Assembly (NCBI GenBank): GCA_900208305.1
Contig: OAPG01000005.1
Coordinates: 620,001-684,000, forward strand
DNA from: Melanopsichium pennsylvanicum
Taxonomy: Eukaryota; Basidiomycota; Ustilaginomycetes; Ustilaginales
Direction: 5' to 3'
Length of the DNA stretch: 64,000 nucleotides
This document shows positions 29,601 through 38,781 of this stretch, piece by piece; position 1 is the first letter of the stretch, and each line of letters begins with the position of its first letter. Below the pieces are notes generated by a model. It was not told where the DNA came from, searched no databases, and saw only the letters and a list, made by a program, of their open reading frames with translations. The translations under genes and the position numbers were made by a program.

Positions 29601-32471
29601 GCGTCTCTCCTGCTCCTGCTTTTCTTCCAGTAACTCATTGTACATCCCCCTCGTCACCGGCCGACTGAGGGCGGATTCGCCAAACGCCACCTCTCCGAGC
29701 TTGTCCACGTAGTTCCTACCCAATGCTTCTCCCACAGTGATACTGCCTCCACGTTCGGCTTGGCTGTCGACAAGCGACCCAGCAGTAGGACGTTGAACGG
29801 TCCGGTTTGCTGCGCCATCTCGGATGGAAAAAGCGTTGAGCCCGCCAGCAGCAACAAAGTCCTGGAAAGCTTTTCTGGCAGCGGTGCCTTCTCCGAGCTG
29901 AAGGTTCATCGCGCAATCAAACCCTGCTCGGAAACACTGCCTACAGGCTGGAGCTGCGCCATGCTGTCTCGATCCTGGCCTCTGCTGCTCGATGTGGGAA
30001 GGATTGCTGCGAAATGATACCCGAGTATCGCGAGTACGAGGTCTACGTGCTTTACCAGCTTTGACGGAGGAGATGGGGATAAAGCGAAACTCGCTTCTGT
30101 TTCCACCATTGCGGAGAGCACGAGCATCAGAATCCTCATCCTCGTTGTGCGCGTACGTATCGACCACAAATGGAACACGCTTATCGAAGGAGAGGTCATT
30201 GGATCCATCCTGCTCTTCGAACTCTGTACCTTCTTCGGAGTAAGCTGCTTCGATCTCTTCTGGCTCGGCCACCTCTTGCACGTCGCTGGGTGGTGCAACG
30301 GTGGCACGTGCGGTACCCCGGTTGGCTTTGCTGCTGCCGGTGTTAGCCTGACGATGGACGCTCGGTTGGAACTCGTCGTTGGTCGGGGAGTCGAGCGCGG
30401 TGGTAGCGGATCCGATCGAGTCACGTCGACTGCGCTGCGAAGCGGAACTCTCGCGGCGCATAATCGATGATGTTGTAGCAGGTGCCTCCTCCGCTTTCTT
30501 TTCTACCTTTGCTGCGGATTCCTGCGCGCGTAGAGCAGGAACCAGCTGGCGTGAGGAACCAACACCTTTCTCCCGCGCATCCTTTTCCAGCTGCTGCATT
30601 TGGTAGTGGAAGAGCTTCCTATTGGCCTCTTCGAGCATGCTCGGTGCAAGCTCGCCAAATGTGTTGCGCCGGGGGTCGTTGCGGAATCCAACATTTTCAG
30701 CGTTGTCGCGACGGCGGACGTCAGTGTCATCGGACTTGGCTTGGGTTGTTCCAGAGACGCTTTTTTCGCCTTGGGCTTGGGCGTTAGGCTGAGGCTTGCG
30801 CATTTCTGGTGCAGCTGCAGGTTGCTCCTCGGTTGGAAGAGTACCAAGGGAAGGTGCAGAATTGCGGAACTTGAGCGACTGCGGGATTTGTGGTGCTTGC
30901 GGGGCCTCGGCGGACGCTGATAACGGAGATGGAATCCTCTCTTCCCCTCCGGCACCGATCGCAGCAGTACTGCCTTTTGGCACTTGGAGCAATGTCGACT
31001 GCCTCCTAGCGTTCGCAAGCGTCTGTGGCGTGGGAGAGTAGATCGCCCTCGAGCTACCGTCGTTTCGCGGAACGATTTTAGGGTCTGCTCGAGACAGGAT
31101 GTGACCGCCCACGCTATGCAAACCTTGCTTCGCTGCCACCGCACTGCTGCTCTCCACGACTGGCTTTGGAAGACTTATCCGCTTCAGATTTTGGAAATCG
31201 GTGCGTACTGTCGGAATTTGGGTTCCATCCGGCAGCGCGATGGTCTCACCAGAGTGGCTTGTGTCGTTCGAGTCAGATCGGATGGGCGGAGCTGACAAAT
31301 TTGACGATTTTGCTGGGGCAAAGGGCGCCGCAGAAGCTTTGATGCTGGCCACTTCTGCAGCACTCATCGCCACCATCGGCGTCTCTCTAGGCTCTTGCAC
31401 TGTGGGAGCGCCGAATCTCGCACCCGCAATAAGCGAGACGACGTTCTGAGCTGATGCAAAGGTGGAGCTTGACGAGAAGGTAGAAGGCAGAGTCAGCTGT
31501 ACTGGCAACAGCGTAGCCTCGAGCTGGGCGTTGCGCTCTCGTATTGCAGCAACACTGCTGGCGGTAGGTGTCGGCTGTGATTCACTCTCTGAGGACCAAG
31601 TGGACGAGTTCGACTCGATGTGAGAAGCCACGGCTTGTGCCACTTGCGCCACTTGCGCCTGCCTGGATCTGGTGATGGTGAGCGGCATGGTTTGAGACCA
31701 TGCGTGCTGGCCAAGAGGTGGAGTCGGCGGTATGTCACGTTCGGGTTGCCTGACCTGGATATATGGCTGTCGGTCATTCCGCTGCCCGGGGCCAAAGGAC
31801 GAAGAATGGCGCGTAAGAAGGGGCGACTGCATCTCTTGGCTGGCACGACGCTGCAACTGAGCAGTAGACAGATTGGAGTCGCTGGGCCCAGAAGTCTGGT
31901 GCGGGTTGGGGAAGACGCCCCGGGGAGGCTGCGGCGAGGTCAGAGGCTCAAAAATGTAAGGCAAGGAAGGCCTTCCGCTTCCAGCTTTGGCGGGCTGCTT
32001 CGTTCCAGTCACAGGATCGAAGTTTCTTGGCAGGGCGCGATAATGATCCTCCATTGAAATAGACCTGCCGTGGGCACTCGCCTGAACACCTGCTCTTAGC
32101 GCGAGCGGCATGGTCTGTGAAGGTCGTGGGGCGCCTTCTCCAGAAGAAATCTCGGGGATGACCTCTGGTATCCTCTGCAAAGATCCGGTTACCGTCGCTC
32201 CTGCGTGACGGAGGTTCTCTTGCGGAGCTGGGCGGCGGAGGATCTGGTAAGGAAAAGTAGCCGAAGCTGGTTGGCTTTCTGCCTGGTATCGCCTGAGCGC
32301 CGATTCGGCCGCAAGCGTCGCTTCTTGCATCTGCTCCTGTCGAGCTGAAGAAGAAGCGACGCTCGCCCCAGAAGCATCAACGGGAGTCTGTGTGGCACTT
32401 CGCTGGGGCTGAATGAGAGTACCGGACGAAACAGTAGCAGATCGCTCGCGGCGTCTGCTAGGTCCGGACAT
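26640..32471 (-). CDS. MFS-like membrane transporter with a ~1080-residue disordered N-terminal extension
   Basis: This single 1943-residue frame has no introns. Residues 1-1080 are disordered (Ser/Gln/Pro/Ala) and include an isolated zinc-cluster half-motif CRQCFRAGFDC (843-853) and acidic runs (near 1040-1080). Twelve hydrophobic segments then follow: ten between about 1095 and 1480 (LLAYWIYIFALQALASGY; ITLFSLVAVGVVCAIAGFV; GLLSGLVIFLGFATVMDLF; GSIALFIVGGQLLGPWI; WTYWLTLIVAAVLIVYIGV), and two more at about 1620-1690 after a 140-residue loop. The R-x3-G...GGQLLGP pattern in helices 4-5 is that of the major facilitator superfamily. The C-terminal 250 residues are again disordered and basic. 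The cargo is unknown. The long cytosolic arm may be a sensor or scaffold (inference). The frame is continuous, so this is not two annotated genes run together by a frameshift, although transcript data are absent. Confidence 0.75.
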   Translation of the reverse strand: MSGPSRRRERSATVSSGTLIQPQRSATQTPVDASGASVASSSARQEQMQEATLAAESALRRYQAESQPASATFPYQILRRPAPQENLRHAGATVTGSLQRIPEVIPEISSGEGAPRPSQTMPLALRAGVQASAHGRSISMEDHYRALPRNFDPVTGTKQPAKAGSGRPSLPYIFEPLTSPQPPRGVFPNPHQTSGPSDSNLSTAQLQRRASQEMQSPLLTRHSSSFGPGQRNDRQPYIQVRQPERDIPPTPPLGQHAWSQTMPLTITRSRQAQVAQVAQAVASHIESNSSTWSSESESQPTPTASSVAAIRERNAQLEATLLPVQLTLPSTFSSSSTFASAQNVVSLIAGARFGAPTVQEPRETPMVAMSAAEVASIKASAAPFAPAKSSNLSAPPIRSDSNDTSHSGETIALPDGTQIPTVRTDFQNLKRISLPKPVVESSSAVAAKQGLHSVGGHILSRADPKIVPRNDGSSRAIYSPTPQTLANARRQSTLLQVPKGSTAAIGAGGEERIPSPLSASAEAPQAPQIPQSLKFRNSAPSLGTLPTEEQPAAAPEMRKPQPNAQAQGEKSVSGTTQAKSDDTDVRRRDNAENVGFRNDPRRNTFGELAPSMLEEANRKLFHYQMQQLEKDAREKGVGSSRQLVPALRAQESAAKVEKKAEEAPATTSSIMRRESSASQRSRRDSIGSATTALDSPTNDEFQPSVHRQANTGSSKANRGTARATVAPPSDVQEVAEPEEIEAAYSEEGTEFEEQDGSNDLSFDKRVPFVVDTYAHNEDEDSDARALRNGGNRSEFRFIPISSVKAGKARRPRTRDTRVSFRSNPSHIEQQRPGSRQHGAAPACRQCFRAGFDCAMNLQLGEGTAARKAFQDFVAAGGLNAFSIRDGAANRTVQRPTAGSLVDSQAERGGSITVGEALGRNYVDKLGEVAFGESALSRPVTRGMYNELLEEKQEQERRKQLLSEHKPWAADVEDDIDLAKHQQQQRQSAERVKRSLSNGHKDRRLSQMTLQDGLDEDQVEAIEDDARQVLLNNVRGSGSRKIRDLEEGEIVDIDPADYVDEHDFDEDEDDAGSSASSESDIVTWADRWSAWAKLRQLLAYWIYIFALQALASGYNNTVPRIIADESASSASAFLLQLGGLAYNGSQGGGLFFANLIVGFGRQRITLFSLVAVGVVCAIAGFVHNVTSILACQSVLGLLSGLVIFLGFATVMDLFATSKGRVFGTGSIALFIVGGQLLGPWISKVVLELLTWSWTYWLTLIVAAVLIVYIGVATRETASFVLFRREALRLKRTGQGWTPESQVETKPKQMFADDLARPIRLMKYNAFLALMAVSIAGLSGMYMFLFSGLQGVFARVHGLTSTNAALATMISAVSGLIGGVVAIYLIIPRKGSQNSSGFSTKARPLYLDEKGRIDTRRPLRAKTESLLVPAILATAVFSFALYTLALTSSFATTWFFTAFGIVLATSSLVVVAVSMMQYVMDGYSPPRRVVLRDVIAREDVSTPTLLQEEDVDRFTSYSRRTSGRLAAARFSGGPPGRHGRSEHDELPKGSGESPDWEAWLDAGESVTTTRDKRWLDETALAAVTAVASLLFTVCSVLSSTALQAFGKLSFGAFSVIFASASLLILLALFCVFSYGAKPRATSLVMLDEADSGRAHSRRAAQREKRAVSRRRSLSLPQTTGKETLLRGGVLKKLASALGYRPLSADDTEIYRRSSVQPVPPSQTERRARTPAPRPLMQESDRQTAATATAEGRRELWLARFIANRDSKNTAPVPTPAPAQAIQLNEATEARRGAKAFKRWGGVMLGLQESRDPIGRTLIGTSSLPVNLNNSGTDAGVYSSPPHQLHPLSPPPRAQPRAGISVQSPPAQDGFEIVHFQGSPSLQKGKAENEEEARPYTPVMTRKSVDVTRSKIMARSHSQPLGLYAQGQSQSPNQRLGQKFGLGIQS

Positions 32472-34343
32472 TTCTTCTACGAGATCGTGTCACCGCTTGG
32501 TGCTCCTGATAGTCGGTTTAATGAAAGCTTTGTTTAGTGGGATTTGCGCTACGACCGTATAAATATGTGTGTGATTTGGAATGAATTTGAACGTGTGAGA
32601 GTTGTGGCTCGTAGAAAGGAATCTCTAAAGGCGTGGAAATGGATGCGATAACAGCATTGAAAGCGTAGAAAAAATCGTCAAGGTCGTGATGAGGAAGATA
32701 GATGAAGAACGTCTAGGGCATACGAAGATAGCTTGGCAGAGCGAGATAATTCTGGCACGCTTCGGGCTGTAAGCTTCGTAAGTATATGTTGTGTTGATCA
32801 GAATTGGTGTCGTGATATGCCGGCAGTATCAACGAGAAAACAAATGGTTATGAAGAAGTAGGGAGTCTATGACTGGCGAGGACGTGTCGATATCGAATCG
32901 ACTGGCGGAGAGGCTAGTTTGTTGAAGTACTTGATTTAGACGCAAGTCGAGCCAAAGTCACGAGAAGAAGGAAAGAACTGAATTAAGATAAAGCTTTGAA
33001 AAGGAAATCAAGTCGTGACCGGTCGTAAGAAGATGAAGGAATGGGTCGTAAGAAGATGAAGTATTTGGTCGTAAGAAGATGAAGTACTGGGTCGTAAGAA
33101 GTGTCAAGAGTGTTCTGAAGCCAGTCAGAACTCGTCCGAAAGCGATTGTTGAGCAGGTGATGAAGTCGTAAAGTCGTAAAGCGTCGTGTCTTCAGCCTTG
33201 GAAAAGAAGTGGAAAGAAGAGGCTGAAGATGAGTCCCACAAATGGGGAAGAAGAAAAAGTGGCGGTGGGAGTAGAAGAGGAAGTAAGTGAAGGTGGCGTC
33301 AATAAATGAAGAGCGAGGTTGGAAGGACGGGACTGTGAAGCACACAAGGAAAAGGACACACACAACGGAGCGGAGGGATTTCTTCGGACAGGGCAAGCAT
33401 CTCTATGGACACTCTGTCCGTGTATCAGGACAACTATGTATGCAGTGTACACGGGATCTGAATCTTGACCTCGCGAGCTCAGCAACAAAGGGAGCAAGTC
33501 TTACGCAATGTCGAATGCACAAGACACACCAGATATGGATTAAACTCTCCTACCCAACCACCGCTTAAATTGATCGATGGATTGGGGAAGGGATTTCTCG
33601 AGGCGGTAAGACCAGAATGTTTGAGTGTTTCGGAAAGAAGGTACCGGATCTCGTTCTTGGCCAACTGACGATCTCTAAGCAGGTACAGTAAATTACAGTA
33701 CAGTGTGGTGCGTCGTGGCTCCAAAGGCATGTGCATCGCACAGCATCGCGTTGCAGTGTAGCGCACAGCTTTGCGACTTCAGTGAGATCGACATAGCTGA
33801 CTGAGAGGGAAGAGAAAGCGGTCACTTGTGAGAAATGTAGATACTTGACTGAGCCAGGTAAAGTGTGAGTCTTGCGGCTCGGATCGATGCAGTATGCAGG
33901 GGAGGAGGCAGACCCGTTATTCGACACATGTCAAAAAAGCCAAAATTCGCTCTGCTCTCTACGTTACGCAGGCAGAATCGCAATTCCGCTGTGAATAGCC
34001 AGTTGCACTGCTTTGAACTCAAGTGATCAAGTGAGAGCACATACGATCAGAGATGATGTGACACTGGAAACGAGTCCAAATGCTCCGAGCGATTGGCCAC
34101 CTGCAAAGAACGGCAAGCAAATCTATTCACATTTCTCATCAGCGGAAAAACCAGATGCCTGACCGTTGTTGATCGGGCTCTTGCACATCCGATCGGGTGA
34201 TTAGAAGCCACGTGAGAGGTGGAGGTTGAGGACGGTAAGGAGCCGTACCACACACCAACTTCTTCTCATTCTACTTCGTGTCACTTTCTTCAAACTAGCA
34301 TCACCATATCTATAAAGAAGCGGTACATGATCTCTTGGGAATA
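32472..34343. other. Divergent promoter region, MFS-fusion and SAD1 genes
   Basis: This 1.9 kb holds a 23-bp tandem repeat (33021-33107) and a double copy of the recurrent motif, GGTACAGTAAATTACAGTACAG (33682-33703). Short open frames here are unconvincing. Confidence 0.45.
33021..33107. repeat. 23-bp tandem repeat, about four copies
   Basis: Units begin GGTCGTAAGAAGATGAAG at 33021, 33044 and 33067; the fourth, at 33090, diverges after GGTCGTAAGAAG. The spacing is exactly 23 bases. Confidence 0.88.
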
Positions 34344-36221
34344 ATGGCGGATGATGTACTACCGCCAACGAAGCGGCAACGTGTTCTGCCAGAAGTCTCA
34401 TCTCCGCCTCCGCCGCCAAAGGAAAATGGGTTTGGACAACCACCTGCAGATCACCTTGCTCAACCACCTAGCTCCCCTCCCCCACCACCGCCGCCGGGAA
34501 CCAATCTAGATGATGCAGAAAACAGTTCCATTGTCCCTCCGCCGCCGCCAGCTCTCCCTCCACCCCCTCCTCCTGACACGGCAGCCGAAGATGACACAGA
34601 GGTTCAAGACGTGGAATACTGGACGCGCCTCGCTCAGCAACCTTCTTCCTCCTCATCTACTTCTACACCCCCTGCACCTAAATCAATCACCTCCGCAACC
34701 GATTCCAGGGGTTCAAGATCCAAGTCAGCTCTCTATTTGGATACCATTTGCCGACAAGCCCTTGATTTTGACTTTGAAAAACTCTGCTCAGTCTCCCTAT
34801 CGAACATCAACGTCTATGCCTGTCTCGTATGTGGGCGGTACTTTCAAGGTCGAGGACGCAACTCTTATGCGTACCTGCACAGCATCAACGACTCGCATCA
34901 TGTCTTTCTCAACCTTTCGACAGCGCAAACTTATGTTCTCCCCGACAATTATGCAGTTCCTCAAGAAAATCAGGCAGCTTTACAGGACATCAAGTATCTC
35001 CTCAACCCGATGTTCACGCCTGTCACGATCAGTGGCTTGGATGGAATGAAGGCATATGATCTGAATGGACATGAGTACTTTCCGGGCTTCATTGGCTTGA
35101 ACAATGTTGGCAAGAACGACTACGTGAATGCTGTTGTTCAAGCATTGGTCCATGTGCCAGAGGTGCGGGATCACTTTCTCGAAGCAAAAGAGACACAGGA
35201 GGTGGAAGCTGCGGGAAGTAAAAGCGAATTGGTCAAGAGATTTGGAGCGCTGGTGAGGAAAATGTGGAACCCACGGGCGTTCAAACCACAGGTCTCTCCT
35301 CATGAGTTTCTGCAACAGGTGGCCCAGGTCTCGGGAAACAGATTCAGGATCACGCATCAGAGTGATCCGGTAGAGTTCTTGGGGTGGTTACTCAATCGGT
35401 TACACGCGGGCTTATCAGGCGATTCCAAGGGTGGGAAACGAAAGCGAGCAGGTGGGGGAGGCGAGAGCGTCATAAGCAGATGCTTCCAAGGCATAGTCCA
35501 GGTCGAATCTCAACCACTTGCACGGGTCGAGGACGCCGATAGCACATCAATAGACTCGGTGGCCACGAAAGCCGAAAAGATGCTCGAAATTGGCGGCAGT
35601 CGGGCGACAGGCGGTCAGATTGATGACGGAGGACGAGTTCGATTCGATCCGGTCATTGAGGTGGAAAAGAGGGATAGCCCCTTTTTCTTGCTCGCGATGG
35701 ACCTGCCTGCTCCACCGCCCGTGTCGGGAGATGATGGCGAGAATCTGGTACCGCAAGTGACCATTGGTCAGGTACTTTCCAAGTACGACGGTCGGTCTCT
35801 GCATGAATCCAACGGTAAGCTCACGCGCTATCATCTTCGCCGACTCCCACCGTACCTCATCGTTCACTTCCGAAGGTTCACCAAGAATAGTATAGGTGAG
35901 GAAGAGCGAAACCCTACCCTTGTCAACTTCCCCATCAAAGGCCTCGATGTCACCAAGCACGCTCCGGTGTTACAGAACAAGACGGAGGCCGAAAACAATT
36001 TGTCCGAGTTGTACGATCTCGTAGCCAATGTGGTATATGATGCGGTGCCCGGTACAGTGCGGCAGGGTGCGAGTTGGAAGTGCCAAGTGCACACCAACAG
36101 TAAGGAAGGCAAGGATGAAAAGTGGTTTGACATTCAGGACCTACTGGTGGAAGAGGTGAATCGACAAATGATCTTTTTGGGCGAAAGCTATCTGCAAATA
36201 TGGCGAAAGCGATCAACGTGA
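34344..36221 (+). CDS. SAD1: SAD1/USP39, catalytically dead USP-fold protein of the U4/U6.U5 tri-snRNP
   Basis: The protein has 625 residues from the ATG at 34344 (MADDVLPPTKRQRV). A Pro-rich N-terminus (20-80, several runs of six or more Pro) precedes a UBP-type zinc finger (C136, C148, C160, C163 in YACLVCG, H179, H185/H186). The USP domain follows from about 245. Its catalytic Cys box reads GLNNVGKNDYVNAVVQAL, with Asp (D259) in place of the nucleophilic Cys of NLGNTCYMN. The His box GHY is replaced by ASW. It therefore cannot cleave ubiquitin, as is known for yeast Sad1 and human USP39, which keep the tri-snRNP assembled for splicing. PPYLIVHFRRFTKN and the end YLQIWRK also match. The gene converges on the antizyme gene with 284 bases between stops. 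Confidence 0.93.
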   Translation: MADDVLPPTKRQRVLPEVSSPPPPPKENGFGQPPADHLAQPPSSPPPPPPPGTNLDDAENSSIVPPPPPALPPPPPPDTAAEDDTEVQDVEYWTRLAQQPSSSSSTSTPPAPKSITSATDSRGSRSKSALYLDTICRQALDFDFEKLCSVSLSNINVYACLVCGRYFQGRGRNSYAYLHSINDSHHVFLNLSTAQTYVLPDNYAVPQENQAALQDIKYLLNPMFTPVTISGLDGMKAYDLNGHEYFPGFIGLNNVGKNDYVNAVVQALVHVPEVRDHFLEAKETQEVEAAGSKSELVKRFGALVRKMWNPRAFKPQVSPHEFLQQVAQVSGNRFRITHQSDPVEFLGWLLNRLHAGLSGDSKGGKRKRAGGGGESVISRCFQGIVQVESQPLARVEDADSTSIDSVATKAEKMLEIGGSRATGGQIDDGGRVRFDPVIEVEKRDSPFFLLAMDLPAPPPVSGDDGENLVPQVTIGQVLSKYDGRSLHESNGKLTRYHLRRLPPYLIVHFRRFTKNSIGEEERNPTLVNFPIKGLDVTKHAPVLQNKTEAENNLSELYDLVANVVYDAVPGTVRQGASWKCQVHTNSKEGKDEKWFDIQDLLVEEVNRQMIFLGESYLQIWRKRST

Positions 36222-36505
36222 CATGCTTGAATTTTTTCACTCAAGACCAAGCCAAATCATAGTGAAGATCAGGCAGGGCGAACATTATTGAAGAAATTAC
36301 TTTGATACCATTGACTTAAAACTGAGATGGACCTGAGAAATGCGATACAATGACAAGATGAGACTGTTGAAGTGGTCAGGGAATATTACGGGAACTTGAA
36401 AGCTATGTTGCGGGAGACAAGATGTGTGCAGTGATGGTGACATGTTGGAATCACCAACTACGAACGCAAAAAGACACAATCAGACCACATTGATGATGTT
36501 GTTGC

Positions 36506-38036
36506 CTAAAGCTCGATAGCAACGAGCACGAGTCCGGCCCGAAGCTGAAGATTCGAGATGGGGTCAGCGTTGGGCAATTTGTTCTGCCCACTGCTCAGCT
36601 GCTCTGCGCGTGTCTCCTTTGCAGCGGCAACCAGAGCACCACCTACGTAGCACAGACCGTGCACTACTGAAGCGAAGTCGCGCATGGCCCTGTCGAGGCA
36701 AACCATGACAGAGTCGCACCCTAGCTTTTCGCTTGCTGCGTCAAGCACTGCCAACACCTGCTCCCTGAGCAATGTGGCATCCACGACGGGTGGCATGCTG
36801 ACGTACAGAGTGCGCTGTGCATCCGCAGAGCTGTCGCTACTACACATTGAACTGAACGAGCTGGACGCGTGAGCAGATGCAGGGCCGGCTTTGATGACGG
36901 CACCGCTCCAACCGGGACTGATAAGCTCCACGCCTGCGTCCTCGACTGCGAGATTTTGAGAAACGTTGTCAAACATGCGGTGCAGGAATGCTTGAGCAGA
37001 CTTCTGTGCGTGATGGCGAACGTCGTTGTCGGGACTGATCTCGGGAGTTGCGGGCATAAGCTCGGCAGAGAGTGCGTTTCGGTGGGCAGCGGTGAAGCTT
37101 GCTTCGTCGGCCTCGTGAGCGAGAGTGCGACGATGCGATTTGGTACGTGCCGAATCCGAGCGAAGCAAGAGCGACTGGGCTGCCTGTGTGAGCTGGTCCA
37201 GCGTGGCATCTGAGGCGTCCGAGATGTCGGTGTCGGCGTTGCTTTCAAGCTCGCTGTCGCAGGGTGTCTGGCCTGTGTACAGCACCTCGATTGAGGAATC
37301 ACGCTGGATGCATGCAGGTTGAGTCGAGCATGCAGGCTCAGATTGCGCTTGAGGCGGCATACGCTGTGGCTGAGACGAAGTTGGAGTGGCCACGAAAGGT
37401 AGTTGACGGACGGGACGCAGACCGGGCGAATGTGGCGGGGTATCGGGGGGAGAGTCGGGAAGATGACCGGTGTTGGCATGTCGGGCTGGCGACACGTCAG
37501 CGATATGAGCAGCGCGGAAGATGGGAACAGCCACGGCAGGAGCTGGCACGCCGCTGCTGTAGGGCCTGTCCCATGCTATGGGATGACCTAAAGCTGTGAA
37601 AGGATGGGTTTGGTGCTGCGGATTGTTTGGCTGGCTCGATGGGAGAGGCGATGGATTTGAAGTAATTGCCACATGGTTACGTGTGTCAGGCATGGCAGAG
37701 GTGTAAGAGGTGGATGATGTGGATGTCGTAGAAGCTTGCTGCGAAGCGACCCCTCTCACAGGTGCACTTCGACCTGGGTTGTGCAAGTAGTTGTTGTTGT
37801 TGTTGTTGTATCCAGGCATTTCTGCTTTAAGGACGTCAGGACCACCACTTGACGACGGTGCTCAACGTGGTAGACTGCTGCTGGCTTCGAGGTGAAGTGG
37901 CAGCAGCAGCAGCATTGTTGGTGTTGAGATTGGTCGTGTTGTTGTTGCGCATGTAGGGGACCCCATCGGTGCCAGCTCCAGCGCGGTAGGAGCTGACGGG
38001 GGATAGACTAGGTTGATTCAGATTATTGGTAGTCAT
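36506..38036 (-). CDS. Ornithine decarboxylase antizyme, expressed by +1 programmed frameshift
   Basis: Two frames form one gene. ORF1 runs 38036-37836 (66 codons, MTTNNLNQPS...VVKWWS) and stops at TGA. ORF2 is in the +1 frame and open from 37837 to 36506. At the end of ORF1 the sequence is TGG-TGG-TCC-TGA-C; skipping one T gives TCC-GAC and continues DVLKAEMPGYNN, making about 509 residues. The last 100 residues match the antizyme ODC-binding domain: TLYVSMPP, REQVLAVLDAASEKLG, VMVCLDR and VVHGLCYVGGALV. Antizyme binds ornithine decarboxylase monomers, sends them to the proteasome and limits polyamine uptake; polyamines stimulate the frameshift. The middle of ORF2 is disordered (Asn, Ser, Thr, Gln). 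ORF2 has its own internal ATG (37819), so automatic annotation may miss ORF1. Confidence comes from the frameshift site and C-terminal domain together. Confidence 0.87.
37836..37841 (-). promoter_or_regulatory. Antizyme +1 ribosomal frameshift site TCC-TGA
   Basis: On the minus strand TCC (37841-37839) is followed by the ORF1 stop TGA (37838-37836). This is the slow-stop shift site of antizyme mRNAs. Reading resumes at GAC (37837-37835). Confidence 0.85.
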
Positions 38037-38781
38037 TGTTATAAGTCAGGGGCGAACAGCTTGGCTATGTGGTGGATCCGGAGATCAAGATATGCAGAGA
38101 AGCAATGCAGCCGAAAGCGGAAGCGGTGATAGAGTAGCGTAAAGTGAGGTGAAAATTTAGACTGAAGATGATGGTAAAGAATGTAGATAGTGACAATGGT
38201 CGAGACAGCATTTCACGGCTACACACGGTTGTGACTAGCTAACTTAATTGACTCACTCACTAACTGACTGACTGCCTGACTGACTGACTGGACTTTGTTG
38301 GGAGAGAGACCCTGCTGAGCATGCGTGACATGTGGATTGTACTGACACTGTGGCGTCTGACCAGCAGCACTTGGCAAGCACTACTCTAAAAAGAAATGTG
38401 CAGAAAAGTGGATAAAATCCGTTGGACTTTCAGATTAAAGGTGATTTTCTTCAACTGCTTTCAACCCAAATCCAAGAATCCGATTTGATATTTTCTCGAT
38501 CTTTCGGTCTAGAGCCTATTTTTTTGTGAATTGTTCAGCTGACCTTCCAATCTCTTCGCGCCGTGCTTAGTGAGTTTCGTTGAAAATGGCGTCATTTAGA
38601 TCTGAAGGCTGAGTCGGACGAGAACAGGAGACGTGGTAAGGAATCGGGACAGAAAAAGCTACAACATCGGCCGATTTTCGGATCAGGGTCCATTTGCTTA
38701 GTCCTCCACTCACTCACACTTAGCTTCCTCCGACCACCATCCCATGATTCGCACATCTTGTCCACTACAACTCTCTCGGTG
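38037..38781. other. Divergent promoter region, antizyme and ESS2
   Basis: Contains an ACTG/CTGA microsatellite (about 38262-38292) and otherwise plain sequence. Confidence 0.45.
38262..38292. repeat. (ACTG)n microsatellite
   Basis: ACTGACTGACTGCCTGACTG-type tetranucleotide repeat upstream of the antizyme ORF1. Confidence 0.75.
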
